DNA of 48,688 nt from NCBI GenBank assembly GCA_020725645.1, contig DYEQ01000053.1:1-48688 (forward strand), written 5' to 3'. Made by a program: the position numbers and the translations under genes. Every line of letters starts with the position of its first letter. The stretch's first letter is position 1. The notes beneath the pieces were generated by a model. That model made no database searches, was not told where the DNA came from, and saw only the letters and a program-made list of their open reading frames with translations. The stretch comes from Candidatus Fermentithermobacillaceae bacterium. Its GTDB lineage: Bacteria > Bacillota > Sulfobacillia > Fermentithermobacillales > DUSS01. Positions 18,738 through 27,234 of this stretch are shown in pieces.

Positions 18738-18755
18738 CCAAGGAGGTCTCATGTT

Positions 18756-20738
18756 GTGTCCCTGCTTACCGTCTCTAACCTCACCAAGTATTTCGGCAGC
18801 CGTTGCCTCTTTTCGGGACTCGATTTCGACCTGGCAAAAGGTCAGCGCCTGGCGGTTGTAGGCCGAAACGGAGAGGGCAAGACCACGCTTCTGAGAATCC
18901 TCGCCGGAGAGATCGAGCCCGACGAGGGATCCATCCAGCTAGCCCGGGGCATATCTCTGGGTTACCTGTCGCAGGATCTGGTGGAATCCCAAAACCCGGT
19001 TCTCGACGAACTCATCCATTCCAGGAAGGACGTGTGGGATCTCAGGGATAAGCTCCGAGCACTGGAAAGACGGATGTCTTCTCCCGGGGTGCCGGACGAC
19101 GTCCTCGAGCAATACGCCCGCACAATGGCGCGGTTTGAGAGTCTCGGCGGCTACGACGTCGAGTACAAAGCTGCAGCGATGCTCACCGGCCTAGGCCTTC
19201 CGAGGCAAACGTGGGACATACCCGTGTCGGACCTGAGCGGCGGACAAAAGGTCCGGGTGAGCCTCGCCAAGCTTCTCTTGCGGGAACCGGACCTGCTGAT
19301 CCTGGACGAGCCCACCAACCACCTGGATGTCGCCGGGGTCGAGTGGCTTGAGGCATATCTCCAGAAATACCCCGGGGGCGTGATCCTCGTGTCCCACGAC
19401 CGGTATTTCATGGACCAGCTGGCTCACAAGGTCATCGAGATCGGCGACGGAAAAGCATCTGTTTACCGTGGCAACTACAGCTCGTACCTGGAGCAAAAAC
19501 AGGCCGCCCTTCGCAAGCAAGAACAAGATTACGAAAAGCAGCAGGAGTCCGTGGAAAAGACCAGGGCCTTCATACAGAAGTGGAAGGCGAACGCCAGAAG
19601 GACCGGCCAGGCCAAGAGTAGGGAGAAGATGCTCGAGCGCCTGGAAATGATCGAGAAGCCGCGCAAGGAGAAGCGTACTTTTAAGGCCGGATTCGACGAC
19701 GTATCCCGCTCGGGCAAGGAGGTTCTCGTTCTGCGCGGTTTGTCAAAGATTTTTCCCCAAAAGGACCTCTTCCGCGACTTCTCATGCTTGATATCACGGG
19801 GGGAGAGAGTAGCTCTGGTCGGGAAGAACGGATGCGGCAAGACGACCTTCCTCGAATGCATCCAGGGGCTCCGGGACCATGACGGAGAGGTTCGATGGGG
19901 ACCCAACGTGAAGGTGGCCTACTTTTCGCAGGACCTGGATTCCCTGTCCGACGAGAACACCGTTCTGGAGGAGGTAAGAGGGCTCGTAGATACGCCCAAG
20001 GAGGCCAGGGACGCCCTGGGCCGGTTCCTGTTTTTCGGAGACGACGTGGAAAAGAAGGTCGCGAGTCTGTCGGGTGGCGAGAGGAACCGTCTCTCCCTTC
20101 TGAAACTCGTCCTGTCCAAACCCAATGTGCTGCTCCTGGACGAGCCCACCAACCACCTGGACCTTCCATCCAAAGAGGCGCTGGAGCAAGCTTTGCTGCA
20201 TTTCCCCGGCACCGTGATCTTAGCCTCCCACGATAGGTACTTCATCGACCGGGTTGCTACCAGGCTCTTCGTGTTTCAAAATGGCGAAATCCGCGACTTC
20301 GAAGGAAATTACTCGGCCTGGAGACAAGCGAACGCTGGCACGGGCGCCGGAGCGGGGACTGGGGTGGATACCGGAGAAACGCTGGCGACACGGATGGGCC
20401 GTGGTGTCGCGGAAACACCGGCCGCACGGACGGGCCCGCGTCGCGGAGAACGCGCCCGGGCAGGAACTGCCGGCGAGAAAAAGCGGGGGGAACAGTACGG
20501 AGTGGGTGCGGAACTTGAAAGAAACCTCGCCGGTCTCGCCGAACTCGAAGATGAGATTAAGATGCTGGAGGAAAGGGAAAAGCAACTGGCCGGTGTACTC
20601 TCGAATCCGGACAATTACCGTGAGGCCCGGGCTCTCCCCTGGAAGGAGTGGGGAGAAACCCGCGCGAGATTGAAGGAGCTATACGGTTACTGGGAAGAGC
20701 TGGCATCGAAAGTTGAGAGAGCGAGGTCTCGGACATGA
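18756..20738 (+). CDS. ABC-F family ATPase (YdiF/Uup-like)
   Basis: Soluble tandem ATPase acting on ribosomes; no membrane segments. NBD1 has Walker A GRNGEGKTT (36-44), signature LSGGQ and Walker B LLILDEPTNHLD. The charged coiled-coil P-site tether linker follows (about 240-310). NBD2 has GKNGCGKTT, LSGGE and LLLDEPTNHLD. After NBD2 comes a ~45-residue Gly/Ala/Thr/Arg low-complexity linker, then a C-terminal coiled coil (ELERNLAGLAELEDEIKMLE and onward) as in Uup/YdiF proteins. The start is GTG at 18756 with AGGAGG 9 bases upstream; the ATG at 18751 is out of frame. The stop overlaps the next ABC gene (ATGA). It could be a housekeeping translation factor or a ribosome-protection protein. 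The leader and the coupled exporter genes favour a drug-response role, but that is inference. Confidence 0.92.
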   Translation: MSLLTVSNLTKYFGSRCLFSGLDFDLAKGQRLAVVGRNGEGKTTLLRILAGEIEPDEGSIQLARGISLGYLSQDLVESQNPVLDELIHSRKDVWDLRDKLRALERRMSSPGVPDDVLEQYARTMARFESLGGYDVEYKAAAMLTGLGLPRQTWDIPVSDLSGGQKVRVSLAKLLLREPDLLILDEPTNHLDVAGVEWLEAYLQKYPGGVILVSHDRYFMDQLAHKVIEIGDGKASVYRGNYSSYLEQKQAALRKQEQDYEKQQESVEKTRAFIQKWKANARRTGQAKSREKMLERLEMIEKPRKEKRTFKAGFDDVSRSGKEVLVLRGLSKIFPQKDLFRDFSCLISRGERVALVGKNGCGKTTFLECIQGLRDHDGEVRWGPNVKVAYFSQDLDSLSDENTVLEEVRGLVDTPKEARDALGRFLFFGDDVEKKVASLSGGERNRLSLLKLVLSKPNVLLLDEPTNHLDLPSKEALEQALLHFPGTVILASHDRYFIDRVATRLFVFQNGEIRDFEGNYSAWRQANAGTGAGAGTGVDTGETLATRMGRGVAETPAARTGPRRGERARAGTAGEKKRGEQYGVGAELERNLAGLAELEDEIKMLEEREKQLAGVLSNPDNYREARALPWKEWGETRARLKELYGYWEELASKVERARSRT

Positions 20739-22537
20739 AACAGCTGGCGCGAATGATGTCATACCTGAAACCGCACTGGACCATAGTCCTGGCAACCTTC
20801 CTGGCGATGGTCATCCAGACCGTATTGGAGCCGCTTTCCACCATGATGCTGAAGGCTATCGTTGACGAGGGCCTGCCCTCGAAGGACATGTCGCTTATTA
20901 TCAGTCTCTGCCTTTGGTACATCGGGATTTACGCCGTCAAGGGGCTTGTCAACTGGGTTCAGTGGTACGGGTCGGAACTCACGGGTCAGAAGGTCATATA
21001 CGACCTCAGGCAGTCCGTCCACGACCACCTCCAGAAGCTTCCGCCGTCGTATTTCAACACCATGGGTTCGGGCCAGGTGATGTCCCGGCTCACCAGCGAC
21101 ATCGAGTCGATGCAAAACTTCGTGGGGTGGGGTGCTCTCCTCCTCACCAACATGGTAATGCTGTTCATCGTATCGTCGGCGTTCCTGGCGTATCTCAACT
21201 GGAAACTGACCCTGGCGATGGCGGCGACCTTCCCGTTCCTCGCCAGAACCGTCTTCTGGTTCGACAAGCACGTGAGGAAAGCTTGGAAAAACGTGCGGGA
21301 GAAGATGGGTCATCTGACTACGGCACTTCAGGAGAACATAAGCGGCATCAACGTGGTCAAGGCCTTCGCCCGGGAAGAACTCGAGATGGAAAAGTTCCGG
21401 GCAAAGAACCGGGCCCACTACGAAGCCAACATGGAAAGGGCGTCCATCGAGGCCAGGGGTCAGCCGCTCCTGGATTTGATTTCGGGATTCGTAACGGTGA
21501 TAGTCATCGGGTACGGAGGATACTTGGTAGCGACCGGCCAGATGACCGTGGGCACCATCTTCGCCTTTTACGCCATGAGCTGGGCGCTCATCTGGCCGGT
21601 GAGGATGATGGGATGGCTCGTGAACATGGCCGAGCAAGCTATCGCCGCTGCGCCGCGGGTTTTTGAACTCCTGGATCACGAACCGGAGATCAAGGATGAA
21701 CCGGGTGCCGTAGACTTAGAGGAAGTCAAAGGCCATATCGTTTTCGAGGACGTATCGTTCTCCTTCGCCGACGACTCCAGGGAGACGTTGAAAGACATCA
21801 ACCTGGAGATCGTGCCGGGCGAAACCGTGGCCATCGTAGGAGGAACGGGTTCCGGCAAGTCCACGCTGGTCAACATCATCCCCCGGTTCGTCCAGCCCAC
21901 GAAGGGCCGCGTCCTTCTGGACGGGCGGGACATCAGGAAGATAACCTTGAAATCGCTAAGAAGACACATAGGCCTGGTTCTCCAGGATAACTTCCTGTTT
22001 TCGGCCACGGTGAAAGAAAACGTCGCGCTGGGGAAAAGATCTGCCACCGACGAAGAGATAGAGAGGGCGGCAAGACTCGCGCAAGCGGAGGAGTTTATCG
22101 AGGAACTCCCCAGAAAGTACGACACTCCCGTGGGCGAACGCGGAATCGGTCTCTCAGGCGGCCAGAAGCAGAGAATCGCACTGGCCAGAGCGCTCCTGGT
22201 GAACCCGGAAATCCTCATCCTGGACGAAGCTACTTCGAGCGTGGACACGGAAACCGAATACCTCATACAGGAAGGACTTCAGGAAGTCATGAAAGGACGG
22301 ACTTCCATAGTGATAGCTAAGCGTCTGTCGACCATAAGGGGCGCCGACAAGATAGTCATCCTGGACAAAGGCAGGATTCTGCAGGTCGGGACGCACGAGG
22401 AGCTGTTGAAGCAGGGCGGGTTCTACCGGAAGCTCTTCGAAAGCCAGTTCGCGGAAGAAGACGTGGAAAAGGCGATCAGGCTCGAGCTGGCGGGACCCGC
22501 AAACGGGGAGACGAACTGTGATAACCCGAAACAGTAA
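20735..22537 (+). CDS. ABC exporter half-transporter, first subunit (YfiB/YheI-like)
   Basis: 600-residue half-transporter: six-helix membrane domain (about 15-310) then a nucleotide-binding domain. Motifs: Walker A GGTGSGKST, Q-loop VLQDNFLFSATV, signature [11 protein letters not shown], Walker B ILILDEATSSVD, D-loop SSVD. The H-loop reads IAKRLSTI: residue 529 is Lys (AAG at 22319) where the switch histidine is expected. The start overlaps the ABC-F stop by 4 bases, so translation is coupled. It probably forms a heterodimer with the next gene, exporting drugs, lipids or peptides. The odd H-loop, paired with the altered signature of the partner, suggests one ATP site is degenerate. Confidence 0.93.
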   Translation: MKQLARMMSYLKPHWTIVLATFLAMVIQTVLEPLSTMMLKAIVDEGLPSKDMSLIISLCLWYIGIYAVKGLVNWVQWYGSELTGQKVIYDLRQSVHDHLQKLPPSYFNTMGSGQVMSRLTSDIESMQNFVGWGALLLTNMVMLFIVSSAFLAYLNWKLTLAMAATFPFLARTVFWFDKHVRKAWKNVREKMGHLTTALQENISGINVVKAFAREELEMEKFRAKNRAHYEANMERASIEARGQPLLDLISGFVTVIVIGYGGYLVATGQMTVGTIFAFYAMSWALIWPVRMMGWLVNMAEQAIAAAPRVFELLDHEPEIKDEPGAVDLEEVKGHIVFEDVSFSFADDSRETLKDINLEIVPGETVAIVGGTGSGKSTLVNIIPRFVQPTKGRVLLDGRDIRKITLKSLRRHIGLVLQDNFLFSATVKENVALGKRSATDEEIERAARLAQAEEFIEELPRKYDTPVGERGIGLSGGQKQRIALARALLVNPEILILDEATSSVDTETEYLIQEGLQEVMKGRTSIVIAKRLSTIRGADKIVILDKGRILQVGTHEELLKQGGFYRKLFESQFAEEDVEKAIRLELAGPANGETNCDNPKQ

Positions 22538-22675
22538 AGTGGCGATCTCGGAAGACGGCAATCCAGGAAGACGGCAAGCGTGCGCAGCGCCTGTGTACCG
22601 GCATCGCGGGACCAGCCGAGAACGTTGGGACCAACGAGGCCACCGGACCCAGGCGACGAAAAGAGGTGAGGACTG

Positions 22676-24481
22676 GTGTCGTTGTACGACTTAGACCTGC
22701 AAGAAGACGCAGAAGAACGCCCGTTTAACGTGCGCTACTTCCTGAGGATGCTCGGTTATACCCGCCGGTACTCCAGGACCGCTGCGGCGGGAGTCGCTTT
22801 GACCCTGGTCGGCATCGTAATCGGGCTCGCCGAGCCAATGCTGCTGAAAACCGCCATAGACCGGGGGATAGTCGCGAAGAATATGAAGGTCGTCGGATGG
22901 GTGCTAGGCGTCCTGATCGCATTTCGCCTCATCCAGTGGATCTCTTCGGCAAAGCAAATCCGAATCATGAATTTCCTTGGCCAGAAGATCCTGTATGACC
23001 TACGGGAGGAGCTTTTCGAGCATATACAAAAGCTTCCGGTGAGCTTCTTCCACCGGTATCCGGTGGGAAAGATCGTGTCGAGGCTGACCAACGATGTAAA
23101 CCACATGAGCCAGCTGGCGTCCTCGAACACGGTGAATCTTCTGAGCCAGCTCGTGTCGCTGGTGGGAATAGTTGCCATAATGGTGTGGGCCCACTGGAAG
23201 ATGGCGCTTCTGTCTTTCACCACCTTGCCCCTGCTCGTCCTCGTCATGACCAAGGTGCGGTGGTCGATGGAGCACGCATGGGGTGAGACCAGGAAGGCCA
23301 TCGGCGAGATCAACGCCCACCTGAACGAAACCGTTCAGGGGCTCCAGGTTATCCAGGCTTTCGGGCAGGAGGAAGAGAACAGCCGGAAGTTCTCGAAGGC
23401 CGGCAGGAAGTTCTTCAGTTCATACATGAAGGCCATCAAGATAGAAGTGGCTTTTTGGCCTCTCACCGACCTCGTCGGGGCGCTGGGCACCGTCATAGTA
23501 ATCATGTACGGATCAATGGAGCTTTTCCGCGGAACCGTGAGCCTGGGTCTTATGCTCGCCTTCGTCAACTACCTGAACAAGTTCTGGGCGCCGATAAGCA
23601 CGTTTTCCCGGGCGTGGAGCCAAATTCTCTCAGCTATGGCATCGGCGGAGAGGGTGTTCGGCATACTCGACGTCCCCCTCGAGACCCAGGGTGAGGAATC
23701 AAAGATCGAGATGCCCCAGATCGAGGGCGAGGTTGTGTTCGAGAACGTCTCGTTCCACTACCGGGAAGGCGAGCCGGTGCTTCGGGACGTGAGTTTTCGG
23801 GTAAAACCCGGAGAGACCGTAGCTCTCGTCGGGCCGACGGGCGCCGGAAAGACCACGATAATCAACCTGGTGGCAGCTTTCCACCGGCCGAAATCCGGAC
23901 GGGTCCTTGTGGACGGGCACGACCTCGCCGGAGTGAAGCTCAGCTCTTACCGCAAACAGCTGGGAATCGTCCTCCAGGATACCTTCATATTTTCCGGGAC
24001 CATTCTCGACAACATCAAATTCGGCAAGCCCGGCGCCTCCATGGATGAAGTGGAAAAGGCGGCGAAAGCTTCCCGAGCTATCGACTTCATCTCGAGGATG
24101 CCCAAGGGGTTCGAATCCGAGGTCCACGAGCGCGGGCAGAACCTTTCCACGGGAGAGAGACAGCTCCTGGCCTTCACCAGAGCGCTCCTGGCTGACCCGA
24201 GGATTCTCATCCTGGACGAGGCGACTTCCAGCATCGATCCGGAGACGGAAAGGCTAATTCAAGAGGCGATGAAGACGTTGCTCCAGGGGCGCACGGCGTT
24301 CATCATCGCACACAGACTGTCCACCGTTCGGGCTGCGGACAGGATCTTGGTCATACAAGACGGGAGGATCGTCGAAGAGGGGTCCCACCAGGAGCTCGTA
24401 GACAAAGGAGGGCTTTACGCTCAGCTATACGAGGCACAATTCAAAATGAACCACAACAAAGCTCAAGCTGAGCAGCGATGA
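22676..24481 (+). CDS. ABC exporter half-transporter, second subunit (YfiC/YheH-like)
   Basis: 601-residue half-transporter: soluble N-terminus, six membrane helices (about 35-320), then the ATPase domain. Walker A GPTGAGKTT, Q-loop VLQDTFIFSGTI, Walker B ILILDEATSSID and H-loop IAHRLSTV (His546) are intact. The signature is LSTGE (490-494) instead of LSGGQ. The start is GTG with GAGGTGAGG just upstream, 138 bp after the first subunit. Together the two genes look like a heterodimeric exporter of the BmrCD/LmrCD kind, in which one composite site hydrolyses ATP. The C-terminal tail is short and polar. No terminator with a T-run was seen after it; a GC stem (about 24589-24606) lies between it and the convergent phosphoribosyltransferase gene. 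Confidence 0.93.
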   Translation: MSLYDLDLQEDAEERPFNVRYFLRMLGYTRRYSRTAAAGVALTLVGIVIGLAEPMLLKTAIDRGIVAKNMKVVGWVLGVLIAFRLIQWISSAKQIRIMNFLGQKILYDLREELFEHIQKLPVSFFHRYPVGKIVSRLTNDVNHMSQLASSNTVNLLSQLVSLVGIVAIMVWAHWKMALLSFTTLPLLVLVMTKVRWSMEHAWGETRKAIGEINAHLNETVQGLQVIQAFGQEEENSRKFSKAGRKFFSSYMKAIKIEVAFWPLTDLVGALGTVIVIMYGSMELFRGTVSLGLMLAFVNYLNKFWAPISTFSRAWSQILSAMASAERVFGILDVPLETQGEESKIEMPQIEGEVVFENVSFHYREGEPVLRDVSFRVKPGETVALVGPTGAGKTTIINLVAAFHRPKSGRVLVDGHDLAGVKLSSYRKQLGIVLQDTFIFSGTILDNIKFGKPGASMDEVEKAAKASRAIDFISRMPKGFESEVHERGQNLSTGERQLLAFTRALLADPRILILDEATSSIDPETERLIQEAMKTLLQGRTAFIIAHRLSTVRAADRILVIQDGRIVEEGSHQELVDKGGLYAQLYEAQFKMNHNKAQAEQR

Positions 24482-24609
24482 CGCCGGTAGACGAGAACCA
24501 AGCTGTGCCGGCGGTACGAACCCCCGGCGGAGCGGCCTCCTCAGATAGAACGGGCCCCGAAGGTGACGCGGGCTCTACAGGCGAAGCGCGCGGCGGACGG
24601 ACCGCGCCA

Positions 24610-25131
24610 TCATAGCAGTTGAAGGTACTCTTCGTATAGCGGGTTTATCACGAAACGGCCGGCTGAGAGGATCTCATAATCCCACGGGAACATGATCCAG
24701 CCGGCCGTTTCCATTCCCCACCAGTCCGGCTTCCACCCGTCGAGGGTGGCCCAGAGCGAAGCGGTCCTTACCTTGCGCGCGCCCCTCTTCTTCGTTTCCT
24801 GGGATGCCATGAGAAGGGTCTCCCCGGACACGACCATTTCGTCGACGATGAGCACCCGCCGTCCCTCTACGGTTTCCGGCACCGGTATCAAGAAGACGGG
24901 TCTATCTCTGACGACGTGCCCGCGGAATTTCCTCGTGAGCGCCACCGGATAAAGCTCAACCTGCAGGAGGGACGCGAGAATCGTGGCGGGGATGAGGCCT
25001 CCCCTGGCCACTCCGAGAATCATGTCGGGATCGAAGTCCGCCTTTGCTTCAAGAGCTATCGCTTTGCAAATATCCATTACTTCGTCCCAGGTTAACCTGT
25101 AAGCGGGAGTTTCCACGTACTTCGGCTCCAT
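24610..25131 (-). CDS. Phosphoribosyltransferase family protein (type I fold)
   Basis: 173 residues, a typical size for hypoxanthine/xanthine-guanine-type phosphoribosyltransferases. The PRPP-binding loop is RRVLIVDEMVVSGETLLMA (acidic pair, then VSGET). An earlier GVARGGLIPATILA forms the PPi loop. The C-terminal hood has a Trp-rich segment (WWGMETAGWIMFPWDYE), as in xanthine-guanine phosphoribosyltransferase-like proteins of archaea and clostridia. Single gene, convergent with the ABC exporter and divergent from the D-aminoacylase. GAGGG lies 9 bases before the ATG. It probably salvages a purine base, perhaps released by nucleoside hydrolase. The exact base, or a purely regulatory PRT role, cannot be decided. 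Confidence 0.83.
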   Translation of the reverse strand: MEPKYVETPAYRLTWDEVMDICKAIALEAKADFDPDMILGVARGGLIPATILASLLQVELYPVALTRKFRGHVVRDRPVFLIPVPETVEGRRVLIVDEMVVSGETLLMASQETKKRGARKVRTASLWATLDGWKPDWWGMETAGWIMFPWDYEILSAGRFVINPLYEEYLQLL

Positions 25132-25480
25132 AATCTTCGCCCTCTTCTTCGTTCAGTCTTTTTCAGCCCAGGTCGGTCCGGACATCTCTTTTTCGTTCCA
25201 TCTCACCTTCACCTTGACATCGAGTTCGTGTGTATACTTCCCTGGTAACCCTGGGACTCCTTCTTCTATGGCCAAAGCTGAAACCACTGCAGCCGCAAGT
25301 TCCGCGCGAAAAGTTCCACCCCAATCGGACGCCTGGAGTTTTCCGCCTGTGTCCCAGCACGTTCCCGGCGCGCGTTCATCATCCCCGTGCTGACCGGCAG
25401 GAAAAAGGGGGGCTTTGTCGAAGGACTTCGTTATCGGAAATCCCCTGCGTTAAGGATTCTTTTATTAAACGGAGGGCGCC
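25132..25480. other. Divergent intergenic region with possible promoter elements
   Basis: 349 bp between the phosphoribosyltransferase (minus) and D-aminoacylase (plus) genes. TTGACA (25214-25219) and TATACT (25233-25238) are good hexamers but only 13 bases apart, too close for a standard sigma-A promoter, so I do not call a promoter. AGGAAAAAGGGGGG near 25399 is notable but unexplained. No gene or known RNA motif was seen. Confidence 0.3.
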
Positions 25481-27001
25481 ATGAAATACGACATCTTAAT
25501 CAAGAACGGAAAAGTCATCGATGGTACCGGAAGACCGGGTTTTTTCGCCGACGTGGCGATTAAGGGAAAAACCGTCGCCAGTGTAAAGCAAAACATCCCC
25601 AGTTCCGACGCCTCCCTGATAATCGACGGAACCGGTCTGGTCGTGTCCCCCGGTTTTATAGACGTTCACTGCCACACGGACTGGAGCATCCTGGACGGAC
25701 CTTGGGACGACCACCAGGAGAGGCAGGGCATCACGACTCAGGTGGCGGGCCTGTGCGGTACCTCTCCCCTTTCTCCCGAGGAGCACTTCCGCGATGTCCT
25801 ACAGGGAACAGGCCTCAGGACGAACTACGCCCTCATGGTGGGGCACGGGACGATCCGGAAATCCATGATGGGTGATGCGGAGCGAGCTCCTCTCCCCGAT
25901 GAACTCCGAAAAATGAAGTACCTCGCAGAAAAGGCCCTCGACGAAGGCGCCCTGGGACTTTCCACGGGTCTCATATATGCACCCGGAACGTACTCTGCCA
26001 CCGAGGAGCTTAAGGAACTCGCCGCTGTGCTCCGGCGCTACGATGCCATCTACGCGACGCACATGAGGTCCGAAAGCGATGCCATCCTCAAGGCCGTCGA
26101 CGAAGCCATCGAAGTAGCGCGTCACGCTGACGTCCGCCTTCAGATATCCCACATTAAAGTGATTCTGCCCCGTAACTGGGGACTCGGGCCGGAAGTTATT
26201 AGAAAACTGGAAGCAGCCATGAAGGACATACCCGTGGCCGCCGACCAGTATCCCTACACCGTGACGGGCGGAGGGTTTTACGGTCCTTCGCGGCTCGTCA
26301 AAGGATGGCCTGTCGAGAACCGGGAAAGCGACCCGGACAAAGAATCCGAATCTTTTGCCCGGTTCGAGAGGGATTTCCGTGCCCCCAAAAACCGGGAGGA
26401 ACTCACCTCCCACGTCCGCTCCCTTCTGGATGAGCGGGGCGGCCCCAGGCAATTCATAATCGTGAGGGCGAAAACCCAGCGCATTGTGGGAATGACCCTC
26501 GATGAAGCAAGCGATGCCTTGGATGCGCCGGCGGAGATCCTTTGCCTCGAGGAAATCTTAGCATCGGGCGGGCAGTTCGCCATGGTCTACGAAGGCGTTT
26601 ACGAACCGGAGATGATCGAATTCATGAAGAGGCCCTGGGTGATGGTGGGAACGGACGGCGTGCCCGGCGCATTTCACCCGCGGACCCACGGGACATTTCC
26701 GCGAATCCTCGGCCGGTATGTAAGGGAGAAAAACGTCCTCTCTTTGGAGGAAGCCATCCGGAAAATGACGAGTTTGCCTGCGGAAACCTTCGGATTCTCG
26801 GGGAGAGGGCGGATCGCCAAAGGATTCCACGCCGACCTGGTCATCTTCGACCCGGAGACTGTCACAGACAAATCTGACTTCGTCCGGCCCCATGCCTATC
26901 CCGAGGGCATAAAGTGGGTTTTCGTCAACGGAACGGCGGTTGTAAAGGAAGGCCAGCCGGTCGACGCTTATCCGGGAGTACCGCTTCGTCGCGAGAACTA
27001 G
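25481..27001 (+). CDS. N-acyl-D-amino-acid deacylase (D-aminoacylase)
   Basis: Zinc amidohydrolase that removes the acyl group from N-acyl-D-amino acids. 506 residues. Expected ligands are visible: His63 and His65 (DVHCHTD), the family-specific Cys92 (GLCGTS), His194 (ATHMR), His224 (ISHIK) and catalytic Asp392 (VGTDG). The small beta domain is split between the N-terminus and C-terminus (FHADLVIFDPETV), as usual. GGAGG lies 5 bases before the ATG. Monocistronic on the plus strand, facing tryptophanase. A dihydroorotase-like or other amidohydrolase role is possible, but the Cys ligand supports D-aminoacylase. The product D-amino acid could feed the D-serine/D-threonine enzyme at 31.5 kb; that link is inference. 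Confidence 0.9.
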   Translation: MKYDILIKNGKVIDGTGRPGFFADVAIKGKTVASVKQNIPSSDASLIIDGTGLVVSPGFIDVHCHTDWSILDGPWDDHQERQGITTQVAGLCGTSPLSPEEHFRDVLQGTGLRTNYALMVGHGTIRKSMMGDAERAPLPDELRKMKYLAEKALDEGALGLSTGLIYAPGTYSATEELKELAAVLRRYDAIYATHMRSESDAILKAVDEAIEVARHADVRLQISHIKVILPRNWGLGPEVIRKLEAAMKDIPVAADQYPYTVTGGGFYGPSRLVKGWPVENRESDPDKESESFARFERDFRAPKNREELTSHVRSLLDERGGPRQFIIVRAKTQRIVGMTLDEASDALDAPAEILCLEEILASGGQFAMVYEGVYEPEMIEFMKRPWVMVGTDGVPGAFHPRTHGTFPRILGRYVREKNVLSLEEAIRKMTSLPAETFGFSGRGRIAKGFHADLVIFDPETVTDKSDFVRPHAYPEGIKWVFVNGTAVVKEGQPVDAYPGVPLRREN

Positions 27002-27031
27002 GCGCCAGAAGTGCGCCCCTGTCCCGGTACC

Positions 27032-27215
27032 GTGCCCGGTGCGTTGTGAGCAGGGAGCCTCCCGCCGCAACCGCCGCCGTGGTGCGACACCGGTCTGTCG
27101 CCGTGCCCGGTGGGCCTTGGGCAGGGGGCCTCCCCGCTGCGAACGCCACCGTGGCAGGGCACTGGTCTGGCGCCGTGCTGGTCCAACGCAGGCGGGTGGC
27201 CTCACCCACCGGCCA
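27032..27215. repeat. Tandem 71/72-bp repeat between convergent genes
   Basis: GTGCCCGGTG recurs at 27032 and 27103, and a weaker copy (GTGCTGGTCC) starts at 27175, steps of 71 and 72 bp. Within each unit GCAGGG-x-GCCTC-x-CC and a CACCGG/ACTGG-TCTG segment align. About 2.6 units, the last degenerate. It lies between the stops of D-aminoacylase (plus) and tryptophanase (minus). No open frame is shared and no T-run terminator was found. Confidence 0.6.
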
Positions 27216-27234
27216 AGGTACGTCCCGCCAAGGC

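Noticed and set aside
25214-25238. Sigma-A promoter with TTGACA and TATACT
   Set aside because: The hexamers are good but only 13 bases apart; not called as a promoter.
27032-27215. CRISPR or coding repeat between D-aminoacylase and tryptophanase
   Set aside because: Units are contiguous 71/72-bp copies without unique spacers and without a shared open frame.
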